Source of the DNA: Kaiparowitsia implicata GSE-PSE-MK54-09C
GTDB lineage: Bacteria > Cyanobacteriota > Cyanobacteriia > Elainellales > Elainellaceae
Assembly: GCA_019359435.1 (NCBI GenBank)
Contig: JAHHHI010000056.1
Span: forward strand, 124,001-188,000
Direction of reading: 5' to 3'
Length of the DNA: 64,000 nucleotides
The stretch's first letter is position 1, and each line of letters begins with the position of its first letter. Of the stretch, positions 1 through 8,722 are shown piece after piece. The notes below the pieces were generated by a model. That model had not been told where the DNA came from. It did not search any database and was given only the letters and a program-made list of their open reading frames with translations. The translations under genes were made by a program, and so were the position numbers.

Positions 1-31
1 CTTTATGCCCTTAGAGAGGGAGATTGCCTAA
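1..31 (+). CDS. 3' end of an upstream gene, possibly the antitoxin partner
   Basis: A reading frame enters from the left edge and stops at TAA 29-31, directly before the TTG start of the next gene at 32. Only the last eight residues are visible (MPLEREIA). A short gene whose stop abuts a DUF5615 gene is usually a DUF433-type antitoxin. That is known from family context, not from anything visible here, so the call is tentative. Confidence 0.35.
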   Translation, partial: FMPLEREIA

Positions 32-379
32 TTGCGCTTTTTGGTTGATGAAAATACGGGAGTTGTCGTGTCCCGGTGGTTGAGAAGTCTGGGGCATGAG
101 GTCTTCTCGATATATGAAGAAGCCCGAGGTACCGATGACGACACAATTCTGCGAAAAGCATTTGATGAGAACTGGATTTTGATCACCAGTGATAAAGATT
201 TTGGGGAGAAGGTCTACCGAGAAAGACAGCCTCACCGAGGAATTATCTTTCCGAGGCTTGAGGATGAACGCTCTGCCAATAAGGTTGCAGTTCTACAAAG
301 CTTGTTGGAAAGCTATCCTGACCAGCTTTCTGACAATTTTGTGGTAGCCACTGCGAAAAGGGTTCGTTTTGCAAAATAG
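32..379 (+). CDS. DUF5615 family PIN-like protein (toxin-type)
   Basis: A 115-residue protein with the DUF5615/PIN-like layout: an N-terminal FLVDENT motif with the first acidic residues, a central ITSDKDFGE motif with the second acidic cluster, and a RGIIFPRL strand near residue 70. These acidic residues match the metal-binding site of PIN-fold RNases. The family is usually the toxin half of small toxin-antitoxin pairs. Translation probably starts at TTG 32, immediately after the stop of the preceding frame, which indicates a coupled two-gene operon. The length is normal for the family. The RNase activity is inferred. Confidence 0.8.
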   Translation: MRFLVDENTGVVVSRWLRSLGHEVFSIYEEARGTDDDTILRKAFDENWILITSDKDFGEKVYRERQPHRGIIFPRLEDERSANKVAVLQSLLESYPDQLSDNFVVATAKRVRFAK

Positions 380-541
380 ATTATTTGCACGGCATCCAGC
401 GGAACATAATCTGGTGCGATGCCTGGGTTAGACCCACCCCTACCCTTCCCAAGAGGGGATTTGCGGTCTAGGGCTTGCTCACTGCGATCGCTTCCAGCCC
501 ACTACGATCGCGGTTTAACATCAAGGCTCAGGGACTTCCTC

Positions 542-1120
542 TTATGGCTCCAGCATCACGTCTTCGTACAGAGCAGCGATAGTATCGGTAAAGCCAATGC
601 TCTCCAGGCAAAACGTGGCTGTTTCAGGAGTGGCTTCGGGCCTGTAGTACTGCAACACCCACAGCCCCGCCTGATTGCGGCGAAAGCACTCCACCCGCTG
701 GTGGCGCGTGTTGATCAACACGTATTCTTCTAAGCTCTCCAGAGATTGATAGTCGGCAAACTTGTCGCCCCGGTCAAAAGCCTCCGTAGACTCAGACAGC
801 ACTTCCACCACCAGCTTAGGAAAGCGCTTATAGCCCGCAGTCTCCTGATCGCGCGGGTCGCAAGTCACCATCACATCCGGGTAGAAAAAGCGGTTACAGG
901 CCTCAATGCGGGCCCTCATATCAGAGATATAGACCCGACAGCCCGTGCCGCGCACATGACTGCGGAGCAGGGCAAACAGATTGCCCGCAATGGTGACATG
1001 TCCATCACTAGCGCCCGCCATGGCAAAGACTCTCCCGTCAAAGTACTCATGTTTAACGGGGCTTTCAGCTTCGAGCTGAAGGTAGTCTTCGGGGGTGAGA
1101 TACTGCGGCGAGGCGATCAT
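542..1120 (-). CDS. Uma2 family PD-(D/E)XK endonuclease-like protein
   Basis: A 192-residue member of the Uma2 family (DUF820), which is strongly expanded in cyanobacteria. It starts with the typical LTPEDYLQLE segment. The core has the FYPDVMVTCD strand (catalytic-type Asp near residue 80) followed by LVVEVLSEST, with the second acidic residue, and the DKFADYQSLESLEEYVLI helix-strand. These are the PD-(D/E)XK features of the family. Uma2 proteins are assumed to be nucleases, but their substrates are not known. The gene is convergent with the toxin-like gene and divergent from the first AraC gene. It looks complete. Confidence 0.88.
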   Translation of the reverse strand: MIASPQYLTPEDYLQLEAESPVKHEYFDGRVFAMAGASDGHVTIAGNLFALLRSHVRGTGCRVYISDMRARIEACNRFFYPDVMVTCDPRDQETAGYKRFPKLVVEVLSESTEAFDRGDKFADYQSLESLEEYVLINTRHQRVECFRRNQAGLWVLQYYRPEATPETATFCLESIGFTDTIAALYEDVMLEP

Positions 1121-1198
1121 GGCGTTGAAGTCAACCTAGTGAACCTGCAACTATAGTAAGCCTATTCTCTAGGGCGTATGCTTGACGCGTTAGTCAAA

Positions 1199-1217
1199 AC
1201 AAATGAGAATTACTCCC
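1199..1217 (+). promoter_or_regulatory. Fur-box-like TGAGAAT motif upstream of AraC gene 1
   Basis: The sequence ACAAATGAGAATTACTCCC resembles a Fur-type operator. It shares the core TGAGAATNA(C/T)TC with sites before the other AraC genes (6855-6875, 24433-24459). It lies about 45 bp before the TTG start at 1249. The assignment to Fur is inferred. Confidence 0.5.
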
Positions 1218-1248
1218 AGTAAATCGTACTATTCTGGACATCTCACCG

Positions 1249-2220
1249 TTGACTGTCTCGATCACCGAGTCTGACTATCAGACCCTTTGGCAACCCCAAT
1301 CGCTGTCGCCTAATTCTGCGCCCAATTCTGCGATGGAAGTGATAAAAATCTCCACCCAGTGGGGGCAGGGCCAACAGCAGTGGTTTAATTTGCGGCAGAT
1401 GGATCTGCTGATTCAAGACTATGTGTTTCACCAAGACTTGCAGGTGGTGCGGATCGAAGCCTCGCCGGGTTGTTTAGAGTTTGGCTTTCAGGTGTTGGGG
1501 GGCAGTTATGCGGCTCGCCTGCCGGGGGAGAGTTTTATTCAAGATGGGCCAATGCCCTCCCGGTCGCTGCGGGAGCATGGGGGCGAGCGGGTACTACAGG
1601 TAGATATCCATCTTGAGTCGGCGACGTTGCTGAGTAGTTTTTTGCCCGATCAGGCTCTGAGTCTGCCCCTCCGCAATTTAATTGAGCGGCCTGGGGGCCA
1701 GCCCTTTATCCACAGGGGCGTGACCACGGTGGCGATGCAGCTGGCGCTGAGGCAACTGCTGGATTGCCCCTACCAAGACATCATGGGCTCGATGTATCGC
1801 GAAAGTAAATGCTGGGAGCTGATTGCCCTCAAGCTGGAACAACTGCTAGCCCCCCAGCGCATACCCCCCAGCCCCCTGACCGCTGACGATGTCGATCGCA
1901 TCTATGCTGCTCAGCAGATTTTGCGGCAAAACTGGCAGCAGCCGCCATCGCTGCTCAGGCTAGCGCGGCAGGTCGGGTTAAATGACTACAAGCTGAAGCA
2001 GGGATATCGCCAAGTGTTTGGCACGACGGCCTTTAAAGACCTGTGGCACTACCGCATGGAACAGGCGGCCCATCTGCTGCTACAGGGTCAGTACAGCATT
2101 CAAGAGGTGGCGCTCATGGTGGGCTATGCCAAGTCGAGTAATTTTGCGGCGGCCTTTCGCCAGCGGTTTGGCCTCAGACCTAAGGAGTATCAGCGACAGG
2201 GGGGCACAAAATCCGTTTAG
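1249..2220 (+). CDS. AraC family transcriptional regulator (PchR-like), module 1
   Basis: A 323-residue regulator with a long N-terminal sensing region and a C-terminal AraC double helix-turn-helix from about residue 220. The first HTH contains LLRLARQVGLNDYKLKQGY. The second contains IQEVALMVGYAKSSNFAAAF, followed by the diagnostic FGLRPKEY. The TTG start is supported by alignment with paralogue 2: MTVSITESDY matches MTISLSQQDY. Related PchR-type proteins activate siderophore receptor genes when bound to ferric siderophore. The stop codon (2218-2220) lies inside the direct-repeat operator of the next gene. Three paralogues follow at 6933, 16604 and 24524. Confidence 0.92.
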   Translation: MTVSITESDYQTLWQPQSLSPNSAPNSAMEVIKISTQWGQGQQQWFNLRQMDLLIQDYVFHQDLQVVRIEASPGCLEFGFQVLGGSYAARLPGESFIQDGPMPSRSLREHGGERVLQVDIHLESATLLSSFLPDQALSLPLRNLIERPGGQPFIHRGVTTVAMQLALRQLLDCPYQDIMGSMYRESKCWELIALKLEQLLAPQRIPPSPLTADDVDRIYAAQQILRQNWQQPPSLLRLARQVGLNDYKLKQGYRQVFGTTAFKDLWHYRMEQAAHLLLQGQYSIQEVALMVGYAKSSNFAAAFRQRFGLRPKEYQRQGGTKSV

Positions 2221-2289
2221 CAGTCGAAAGAATCCGTTGACCAGTCTGCGATCGCACCTCCCTCTCTACCTTCTCCGGTAATCTTCTTG
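2204..2289 (+). promoter_or_regulatory. Direct-repeat operator and promoter of receptor 1
   Basis: Two half-sites with an AATCCGTT core have their TCC at 2212 and 2233, exactly 21 bp apart. The first overlaps the AraC stop codon. A -10-like TAATCT at 2279-2284 runs into the CTTCTTG block (2283-2289), 46 bp after the second TCC. The same arrangement precedes the other three receptors. A 21-bp spacing is what AraC-type activators use on tandem half-sites. Binding is inferred. Confidence 0.72.
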
Positions 2290-2319
2290 CTATTGATTCT
2301 TGTTAAAGGGGGAGTGGAG

Positions 2320-4899
2320 ATGGTGGATGCTCGGATTTTGTGGTTAAGCCTGGGGTTGGCCGGAGTGTTGGGGGCAACAGCGACGTCTGCAAAAGCTGAG
2401 GCCCAGCCCCAGGTTGGTCTGACGTCAGAACTCGTGCCTCACATTGCCCAGACCGAGCCCATCACCATCAGAGGAGTCACCCTTGTCCCCGACGCTGCGG
2501 GTTTAGTCATTCGCCTAGAGACAAGCGGTGATCTAGCCCCAGTCGTCAGTCGTCAGGTCTTAGGGAATGCCTTGATTCTCGACATTCCCAATGCGGTGCT
2601 GGCCCTGCCGGACGGTGATGATTACCAGGCCAGCACTCCCGCTGAGGGCATTGCCTTTGTCACCCTGACCAATCAACCCGACAACCAGGTGCGGTTGGCG
2701 ATTACTGGCACCACAGGCGTCCCCATCGCCACGCTGAGCGGCGGGCCATCGGAGTTGGCCATTCAGATCACCCCAGGCACCGCCAGCGGTGAGGCGGCAC
2801 CTGAAGCGGCGATTCAGGTGGTAGTGACGGCCACCCGCACCGAAGAAGACCTGGCTGACTTGCCCCGCTCGGTCACGGTGATCACGCGAGAGGAGATCGA
2901 AGCGCAAGCCACCTTGACCCGCAACTTGCCCGATATTTTGGGGCAGCTGGTGCCGGGGCTGGCCCCACCCACCCAAAGCTCTAGCAACCTGACCCAGACC
3001 CTGCGGGGCCGAGAGCCTGCGGTGCTGATCGACGGGGTGCCCCAGCTCACCAACCGCCGTTTCTTTGGCGAACTGCGCACCATTGATCCAGCTTCGATTG
3101 AGCGCATTGAGGTGGTGCGGGGGCCGAGTGCGGTCTACGGCGGCGGGGCTACCGGCGGCGTGATCAATATCATCACCCGCGCCCCCAGCGATCAGCCGTT
3201 TACAGCGACTACTGAAATTGGCTTTGATGCCGCCTTAAATAGCGCGTTTCTGACCAGCGACAGCGTGGGCAATGTGCAGCAGCAGACCTTCTCGGGTCGG
3301 GTTGACCAGCTCGACTACACCCTGGCCCTGGGCCGCAGCTACAGCGGTCTGTTCTACGATGCGGCAGGCGATCGCATTCCGGTGGAAAGCACCGTCGATA
3401 TCTCCAACGCCAGCACCTTAAACGGGCTGGGCAACCTGGGCTTCGACATCGACGACAACCAGCGGCTCCAGCTCTCGGTGAACTACTTTCGCGATCGCGT
3501 CGGCACCGAATTTTTGTCAGACCCGATTGTAAACGACATTCCAGGGGTGCAAACGTCACGGGTGTTAGAGGTTCCCGGTCGCCGCTTTGAGGGCACCCGC
3601 TCCCCTGGCTCAGAAAACTGGGTAACCAGCCTCAGCTACCGCCATCAAGACCTGCTGGGCAGCGAGGTCGATGCCCAACTCTACTACCGCGACTACACCT
3701 CCTTTAGCATCCCCTTCGACCAGCGCGGCAATGCCAATATCAATGCCCTGATCCGAGCTCGGCTAGAGCAGAATGTCTGGGGCAGCCGCCTTGGCATTGC
3801 CATCCCCCTGGGGGAAGCCGTCGGGCTGTTTTGGGGGGCTGACTACGCCCGCGAGAGCAACTCCCAATTTTTTGAGACTTTTGACTCAGACGCCTTTGAC
3901 GCTAGCGACGAGCGCGTCTTTCAGCTCAACGGCAGACTGGACGAAGTGCCCCGCTACACCCTCGACAACCTGGGCCTGTTTGCCCAACTCCAGGGGGATG
4001 TCAGCGATCGCTGGCTGCTCAGCGGCGGGCTGCGCTACGAAAACATTGGCTTTGGCGTCGGCGATTACACCACCCTGGAGGGGGTACCGATCACGGGCGG
4101 ACGGCTCAACTTTAGCGACACGGTGTTCAACCTGGGCACGGCCTACGGTGTCGATGACCACATCACCCTGTTTGCCAACTTTGCCCAGGGCTTTTCGGTG
4201 CCCGACCTGGGCCGGGTAATTCGTGACCCCGACAACCTGCCCACCCAGACCATTGCCGCCGACCTGCGCCTGGGCCAGCCCCAAAAAGTCGATAACTATG
4301 AAATTGGGGTGCGCGGCGCTTGGGATCAGATCCAGGTGTCGCTGAGCGGGTTCTTTAACTACTCTGCTTTAGGCTCAACCCTGCGCTCCGATCCCAACAA
4401 TCCCCTGGTCGTCAATATCGTGCGGGCGCCCCAGCGCAACTACGGCCTAGAGGCCACCCTCGATGTCCAGCCCTTTGACGACATGAGGGTAGGGGCCACC
4501 CTCAGCTGGTCTGACGGCGAAAATGACGAAGACGGCGATGGTGAGTTTTCGCCCCTGAGCAACCGGTTTATATCCCCCCTCAAGCTCACCACCTACGTAG
4601 AACACCAGGCCACACCCGGCTGGCGCAATCGCCTGCAAATGCTGGTCTCAGGCAGTCGCGATCGCTCCTTTGACGCTGGCGTTGACGATGGGGCGATCGA
4701 AACCTACGTCGTCGTCGACTACATCAGCAGCGTGCAGCTCGGCCCCGGCACCCTCAACATTGGCATTCAAAACCTGTTCAATACCCAGTACTCGCCCGTG
4801 TTCTTTCAATGGGCTGCCGGTCAATCAGGAGACTTCGACTCCTTTGGGGCGGCGGGTCGGGGCCGCAGCCTCACCCTGGGATACTCTTACACCTGGTAG
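2320..4899 (+). CDS. AMIN-domain TonB-dependent siderophore receptor, module 1
   Basis: An outer-membrane ferric siderophore receptor. ATG 2320 was chosen over the upstream TTG 2287 because GGAGTGGAG lies just before it and a signal peptide follows (LWLSLGLAGVLGA, cleavage near AKAEA). An AMIN domain spans about residues 47-153. The plug spans about 165-289, from VVVTATRTEED to the GGVINIITR end motif, and includes IERIEVVRGPSAVYGGGATG. A 22-strand-type barrel runs to the C-terminal aromatic residue (YSYTW). AMIN domains N-terminal to the plug are typical of cyanobacterial receptors. The next gene starts 2 bp after the stop, so the two are probably co-transcribed. The siderophore specificity cannot be read. 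Confidence 0.94.
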   Translation: MVDARILWLSLGLAGVLGATATSAKAEAQPQVGLTSELVPHIAQTEPITIRGVTLVPDAAGLVIRLETSGDLAPVVSRQVLGNALILDIPNAVLALPDGDDYQASTPAEGIAFVTLTNQPDNQVRLAITGTTGVPIATLSGGPSELAIQITPGTASGEAAPEAAIQVVVTATRTEEDLADLPRSVTVITREEIEAQATLTRNLPDILGQLVPGLAPPTQSSSNLTQTLRGREPAVLIDGVPQLTNRRFFGELRTIDPASIERIEVVRGPSAVYGGGATGGVINIITRAPSDQPFTATTEIGFDAALNSAFLTSDSVGNVQQQTFSGRVDQLDYTLALGRSYSGLFYDAAGDRIPVESTVDISNASTLNGLGNLGFDIDDNQRLQLSVNYFRDRVGTEFLSDPIVNDIPGVQTSRVLEVPGRRFEGTRSPGSENWVTSLSYRHQDLLGSEVDAQLYYRDYTSFSIPFDQRGNANINALIRARLEQNVWGSRLGIAIPLGEAVGLFWGADYARESNSQFFETFDSDAFDASDERVFQLNGRLDEVPRYTLDNLGLFAQLQGDVSDRWLLSGGLRYENIGFGVGDYTTLEGVPITGGRLNFSDTVFNLGTAYGVDDHITLFANFAQGFSVPDLGRVIRDPDNLPTQTIAADLRLGQPQKVDNYEIGVRGAWDQIQVSLSGFFNYSALGSTLRSDPNNPLVVNIVRAPQRNYGLEATLDVQPFDDMRVGATLSWSDGENDEDGDGEFSPLSNRFISPLKLTTYVEHQATPGWRNRLQMLVSGSRDRSFDAGVDDGAIETYVVVDYISSVQLGPGTLNIGIQNLFNTQYSPVFFQWAAGQSGDFDSFGAAGRGRSLTLGYSYTW

Positions 4900-4901
4900 C
4901 C

Positions 4902-5892
4902 ATGCCCGCCTTCTCCTGTGCTGACGAATCGTGCCAGGCGGCAGAATCGCCCATCGGCAGTGCCGCCCACCACGCCGCCTACGTGGTGCTGGAATGCCCG
5001 CCCCCGTGGCCCAGCGACGACTTGAGCGCCCCCCCAATTCCAGAAGCCCTGAGGCAGTTGAGCCACAGCTTAACCCCCAGCGGTCAGCGCGTCCGCTGGT
5101 TGCTGGTGCACGCCCCCCACGATCCCCCGGCCGAGGGCCTGCGCCTCTCGGTCTTTCAGCAGCCGTCAGGTTTATCCGAGGGCTATCACCAGCAAGCCTT
5201 TCAGGTGCCCAGCCTAGAGGCAGCGGCCCCGGTGATTCGGGCCGCTCTGAGGGGGCAGCCCGTCACCGATTGGCAAGTGGCGAATTCTTACCGGGAGCTG
5301 TTGATTTGCACCCACGGCAGCCACGATCGCTGTTGCGGGCGTTACGGTCTGCCCTTCTACCGGCAAGCCCTTACCCTGCTCAGCGAGGCCCAACAGCAGA
5401 ACGTGCGGATCTGGCAGGCCAGCCATTTTAGTGGTCATCGCTTTGCCCCCACCGTTCTGACCTTTCCCGACGGTCGCTACTATGGCCGCCTCAATCTCGC
5501 CGCCCTACGGGTGTTGATCAACCGCCAAGGCAACCTGCAAACGCTCATGCCCTGCTACCGGGGCTGGGGAATTTTACCCGACCCCGGTAGCAGGGCATGA
5601 GCGGGATCTCTGGCTGCGCCACGGCTGGGCCTGGCTAGGGCACCGCATTCAGTCCAAAATTTTGGCGCAGACCCCAACCCACACGGAGATTGAGCTAGTG
5701 GCCCAGTCGCCTACCGGAGCCTGTACCCGCTACGGCGGCGTGGTCGCAGCAGATTGCCAGCCCCCTTTAATCCTCCACGGGGAGTGCAGCAGTCGCCCCG
5801 ACGAAGTCTACGAATTCCCTCAGTTTGAGCTGATCGACCCGATTTCAATCGACCCAATCTCAATCGTCCCCATTACCGACCCGGCCTGCTGA
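4902..5892 (+). pseudogene. Sucrase/ferredoxin-like (Apd1/Aim32-type) thioredoxin-fold Fe-S protein, frameshifted
   Basis: The frame from ATG 4902 (2 bp after the receptor stop) ends early at TGA 5598-5600, after 232 residues. The rest of the family sequence (ERDLWLRHGW and onward) continues in the +1 frame to 5892. One extra base near 5580 explains the shift. Corrected length is about 329 residues, normal for the family. The candidate [2Fe-2S] ligands are present: C136 and C145 (C-x8-C) and H175/H179 (HFSGH), the bis-His pattern known for Apd1-type proteins. These lie before the shift, so a truncated product could keep the cluster. The role in reducing ferric siderophore is inferred from the neighbours. 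The shift coincides with the inverted repeat at 5542-5603; a sequencing error is possible. Confidence 0.82.
5542..5603. repeat. Perfect 22-bp inverted repeat at the frameshift site
   Basis: Left arm 5542-5563 and right arm 5582-5603 are perfect reverse complements separated by 18 bp. The core is CATGCCCTGCTACCGGGG and its complement. The repeat lies inside coding sequence. The right arm encodes PVAGHE in the downstream frame, and the frame changes between the arms. Confidence 0.95.
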
Positions 5893-5895
5893 CCT

Positions 5896-6804
5896 ATGCG
5901 ATGGATTGCCCTAGCTTTTGTTGCCCTAATGGCCGCGCTCTGGCTCAACGCCTGCGGTGGCCCCACCCCTCTCTCTGATCAACCGCCCGCCGCAGGACGC
6001 CAGATCGAGCACGCCATGGGCACCACCCAGGTGCCCGACTCGCCGCAGCGGGTCATTACCCTCGACTACAGCGCCCTAGAAGGAGTGCTCGCCCTGGGCC
6101 TCACCCCCGTGGGCACTGTGCTCAACGGGGGGCTAACGGCCCAGCCCCCCCATTTACAGCCGTACCTGAGCGGGGTTGAAACCATTGGTTCCCCCACCCA
6201 GCCCAACCTAGAGAAAATCCTGGCCCTCAAGCCCGACCTCATTTTGGGCAGTCGAGCCTGGGCCGAAGGGGTCTATAGCGCCCTGACCCCGATCGCCCCC
6301 ACCGTCTTTACCGCCGACATTAACGAAAACTGGAAAACCGACTTTCAATTCTACGCCGAGGCGTTAAATCGCCCGGAACAAGCGGCAGCGGCAATGGCCG
6401 CTTACCAGCAGCGATTAGACGAAATCCGCCAGCCGCTGCGCCCCCTGACCGTATCCGTCGTGCGGGTCTTGCCCGGCAGCCTGCGCCTTTACCTCAAGAC
6501 CTCGTTCATTGGCCAAATCATCGCCGATGTCGGGTTAAGTCGTCCTCCGGCCCAAGACAAAGCCCTCTACAGCCAAGAAATTTCTCAAGAACAGCTAGCT
6601 CTAGCCGACGGCGACGTGATCTTCGCGATGACCATAGGCAGCGATGAAGTCGACGCCCTCGCCGAACTGATGGACACCCCCCTGTGGCAGCAACTGCAAG
6701 CCGTGCGTAACGACCGACTCTACCCCGTGGGCGACCACTGGCTCGGCCCAGGGCTGCTATCGGCCCAGGCCGTGCTGGATGATTTGGCCGAAAAACTCCC
6801 GTGA
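5896..6804 (+). CDS. Iron-siderophore ABC transporter substrate-binding lipoprotein, module 1
   Basis: A 302-residue class III (FecB/FhuD-type) periplasmic binding protein. The N-terminus is a lipoprotein signal with lipobox LNAC (Cys20). The mature part has the family start HAMGTTQVPDSPQRVITLDY, the LEKILALKPDLILG motif, the IAPTVF segment and the C-terminal PLWQQLQAVRNDRLYPVGD helix. It would be membrane-anchored and carry a ferric siderophore from the receptor to an inner-membrane transporter. The gene follows the damaged ferredoxin-like gene by 3 bp. No FecCD permease gene follows, so the transporter partner must lie elsewhere or be the exporter-fold ABC genes of this region. Confidence 0.92.
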   Translation: MRWIALAFVALMAALWLNACGGPTPLSDQPPAAGRQIEHAMGTTQVPDSPQRVITLDYSALEGVLALGLTPVGTVLNGGLTAQPPHLQPYLSGVETIGSPTQPNLEKILALKPDLILGSRAWAEGVYSALTPIAPTVFTADINENWKTDFQFYAEALNRPEQAAAAMAAYQQRLDEIRQPLRPLTVSVVRVLPGSLRLYLKTSFIGQIIADVGLSRPPAQDKALYSQEISQEQLALADGDVIFAMTIGSDEVDALAELMDTPLWQQLQAVRNDRLYPVGDHWLGPGLLSAQAVLDDLAEKLP

Positions 6805-6854
6805 GCAGCGCGGCTGCCCCCCGCCCTAGCCCATTTAGCTGCACCGCTGACATA

Positions 6855-6875
6855 CTTGAGAATGATTCCTATCTA
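6855..6875 (+). promoter_or_regulatory. Fur-box-like TGAGAAT motif upstream of AraC gene 2
   Basis: CTTGAGAATGATTCCTATC contains the shared TGAGAATNA(T/C)TC core, 76 bp before the ATG at 6933. The match to a Fur box is moderate and inferred. Confidence 0.5.
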
Positions 6876-6932
6876 GGATAGAGTGTAAAGCATCGGCATC
6901 TTTCAGCCTTGCCGCAGCTCTGGCCAATACTC

Positions 6933-7904
6933 ATGACGATTTCCCTATCTCAGCAAGATTACTGGGCACTATTTGAAGCCACCGCAGCCCCAGACGCTCA
7001 CACAGCGGCGGGCGAGCAGATCACGCTCTATCCCACGCAGATGGGGCAGGGGTATGTGAACACCTGGCAGTTGCGACCTGGCTTTACCCTAGACATCGCC
7101 GACTATCAGCTCCATCAGAATGTCATCACCCACTCAGATGACCGTGAGCATCCTCTGGAATATACCTTCTACCTGTCTGACCCAGAACGGGCTCCCGCCT
7201 CTCCTATACCCTACAACCTCTATGGCAGCGGCATGGCACCGGGCGAATCAAGGAAAAAAGAAGCAAATCGACGCAGCCATTGGGTCAGTGTTCACCTAGA
7301 GCCCGAGGTCTTTCGCGCCGTTGCCGGATACCCAGATGGCGATCTGCCTGTGGCCCTGCGCCACTTAATTGGCGATGTCAATCAGAAATACTACCTCCGT
7401 CCGGGACAGGCAACCCCCGGAATGCAGATCTCACTGCAGCAGATCTTGCAGTGCCCATACCAGGGCTACACCCGGCGAATGTTCTTGGAAAGCAAAGTCT
7501 TAGAACTGATAGCCTTAATTTTGGAGCAAGAGATTGCGGCGCGAGACGGAAAACACCCGTTAGTAAATCTAAAACCCGACGATGTTGATCGCCTCCACTG
7601 GGCCAGAGAGGTTTTGCACCAGAATTTAGATCAGCCCCTCTCCTTAGCGCAGCTTGCCCGTCAGGTGGGGCTAAACGAATGCAGCTTAAAGCAGGGCTTT
7701 CGTCAGCTCTTTGGCACGACGGTGTTTGGCTATTTGCGCCAGTGCCGCATGGAGCGAGCCCGGTTGCTGTTGCTGGAGGGGCGCATGAATGTGGGGGAGA
7801 CAGCCCAGGCCGTTGGCTATACCAGCCGGAGTCGATTTGCAGCGGTGTTTCGCAAGACGTTTGGGGTCAATCCCAAGGCGTTTTTAGCCCAGCGCTGGCA
7901 GTAA
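6933..7904 (+). CDS. AraC family transcriptional regulator (PchR-like), module 2
   Basis: A 323-residue paralogue of the module 1 regulator. ATG 6933 is preferred to TTG 6909 because MTISLSQQDYWALFEA then aligns with the starts of the other three. The C-terminal double HTH contains LAQLARQVGLNECSLKQGF and VGETAQAVGYTSRSRFAAVF, ending FGVNPKAF. The effector domain has the HPLEY motif that paralogue 3 also carries. Unlike the other modules, a Uma2 gene on the opposite strand (7917-8495) separates this gene from its presumed target operator and receptor. Confidence 0.92.
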   Translation: MTISLSQQDYWALFEATAAPDAHTAAGEQITLYPTQMGQGYVNTWQLRPGFTLDIADYQLHQNVITHSDDREHPLEYTFYLSDPERAPASPIPYNLYGSGMAPGESRKKEANRRSHWVSVHLEPEVFRAVAGYPDGDLPVALRHLIGDVNQKYYLRPGQATPGMQISLQQILQCPYQGYTRRMFLESKVLELIALILEQEIAARDGKHPLVNLKPDDVDRLHWAREVLHQNLDQPLSLAQLARQVGLNECSLKQGFRQLFGTTVFGYLRQCRMERARLLLLEGRMNVGETAQAVGYTSRSRFAAVFRKTFGVNPKAFLAQRWQ

Positions 7905-7916
7905 TTTCGGATTTTT

Positions 7917-8495
7917 CTACGACAAAATTCCATCCAGGGGCAGCACGAACCCTGGCAACACTGACTCGCCCGATAGCTGCGTTGGAGAATTCAACACCTC
8001 GATGGGTTGCCCCTCGCGATAAATGTCTACCTGCTGCTCATAGGGGTTGAGCAACCAGCCCAACTGCATACTATTCTCCAGATACTCCTGCATCTTGGCT
8101 CGCACGGTGCTGAGATCATCATTGGCAGAACAGAGCTCAATCGCAAAATCTGGACAAAGCGGTAAAAATCGGTTGGGATCAGGGCGGAGCGCCTCCAAAC
8201 GCTCTCGTTTAACCCAGGCGGCATCGGGCGACCGAATGGCGCCATTTGGCAAGATAAACCCGGTTGACGAGTCAAACCCAATGCCTGTGCCATCGGCATC
8301 CGCCCAGTTGCCTAAACGCTGAGCCAGTCTAAAGTTGCGGTTTCCCGTTTCCCATCCGGTGGGCGGCATAATGACTAGTTTCCCTTCAGCGGTGCGCTCT
8401 AGGCGCAAATCCCGATTAACCTGAGCGAGCTGATAAAACTGCTCATCGCTCAGGTGAATGTTTGCGGTTTCCATCTCTAAAACGAGGGGAATCAT
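7917..8495 (-). CDS. Uma2 family PD-(D/E)XK endonuclease-like protein, inserted in module 2
   Basis: A 192-residue product from the preferred ATG at 8495; an upstream in-frame start at 8564 would run into the receptor operator. Family features are LSDEQFYQLAQVNRDLRLER, the IMPPTG motif, RSPDAAWVKRERL with the acidic residue, and PDFAIELCS, then the SMQLGWLLNP strand. The gene lies head-on between AraC gene 2 and the operator of receptor 2. Other modules have no gene there, so this one was probably gained later. Cellular function is not established. Confidence 0.87.
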   Translation of the reverse strand: MIPLVLEMETANIHLSDEQFYQLAQVNRDLRLERTAEGKLVIMPPTGWETGNRNFRLAQRLGNWADADGTGIGFDSSTGFILPNGAIRSPDAAWVKRERLEALRPDPNRFLPLCPDFAIELCSANDDLSTVRAKMQEYLENSMQLGWLLNPYEQQVDIYREGQPIEVLNSPTQLSGESVLPGFVLPLDGILS

Positions 8496-8540
8496 GGGCC
8501 GAACCTGTCGCTGAGTGTGACCCGATTTTAACTTGCCCAT

Positions 8541-8627
8541 GCAGACATTCCGCTTTGGGCGCAAAGTATTCCGGCTTAGGCGCGGTCTGCTGTATCGTCC
8601 CCTGGCTATCTTCCGCTATGCTTCTTG
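8541..8627 (+). promoter_or_regulatory. Direct-repeat operator and promoter of receptor 2
   Basis: Half-sites CATTCCGCTTTGGGCG and GTATTCCGGCTTAGGCG have their TCC at 8549 and 8570, 21 bp apart. TATGCT (8617-8622) and CTTCTTG (8621-8627) follow, 47 and 51 bp after the second TCC. A TTATTCTCA (8632-8640), reverse complement of the TGAGAAT motif, lies just downstream. This conserves the layout of the other modules despite the upstream Uma2 gene. Confidence 0.72.
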
Positions 8628-8722
8628 ACACTTATTCTCACTGAGAGGCCTTGACCCTGTGCACTTGGCTCGGGGTACTGAACCTCTACAGTTTTGATTT
8701 TGACAACGTGGTGTGGAGAGGA

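Noticed and set aside
419-733. Open frame opposite the Uma2 gene
   Set aside because: It is antisense to a clearly conserved gene and has no family features.
7902-7933. TTTCGG and TTCCAT after AraC gene 2 as a receptor operator
   Set aside because: The cores are degenerate and 22 bp apart, and a clear 21-bp pair lies at 8541-8582 at the right distance from the receptor promoter.
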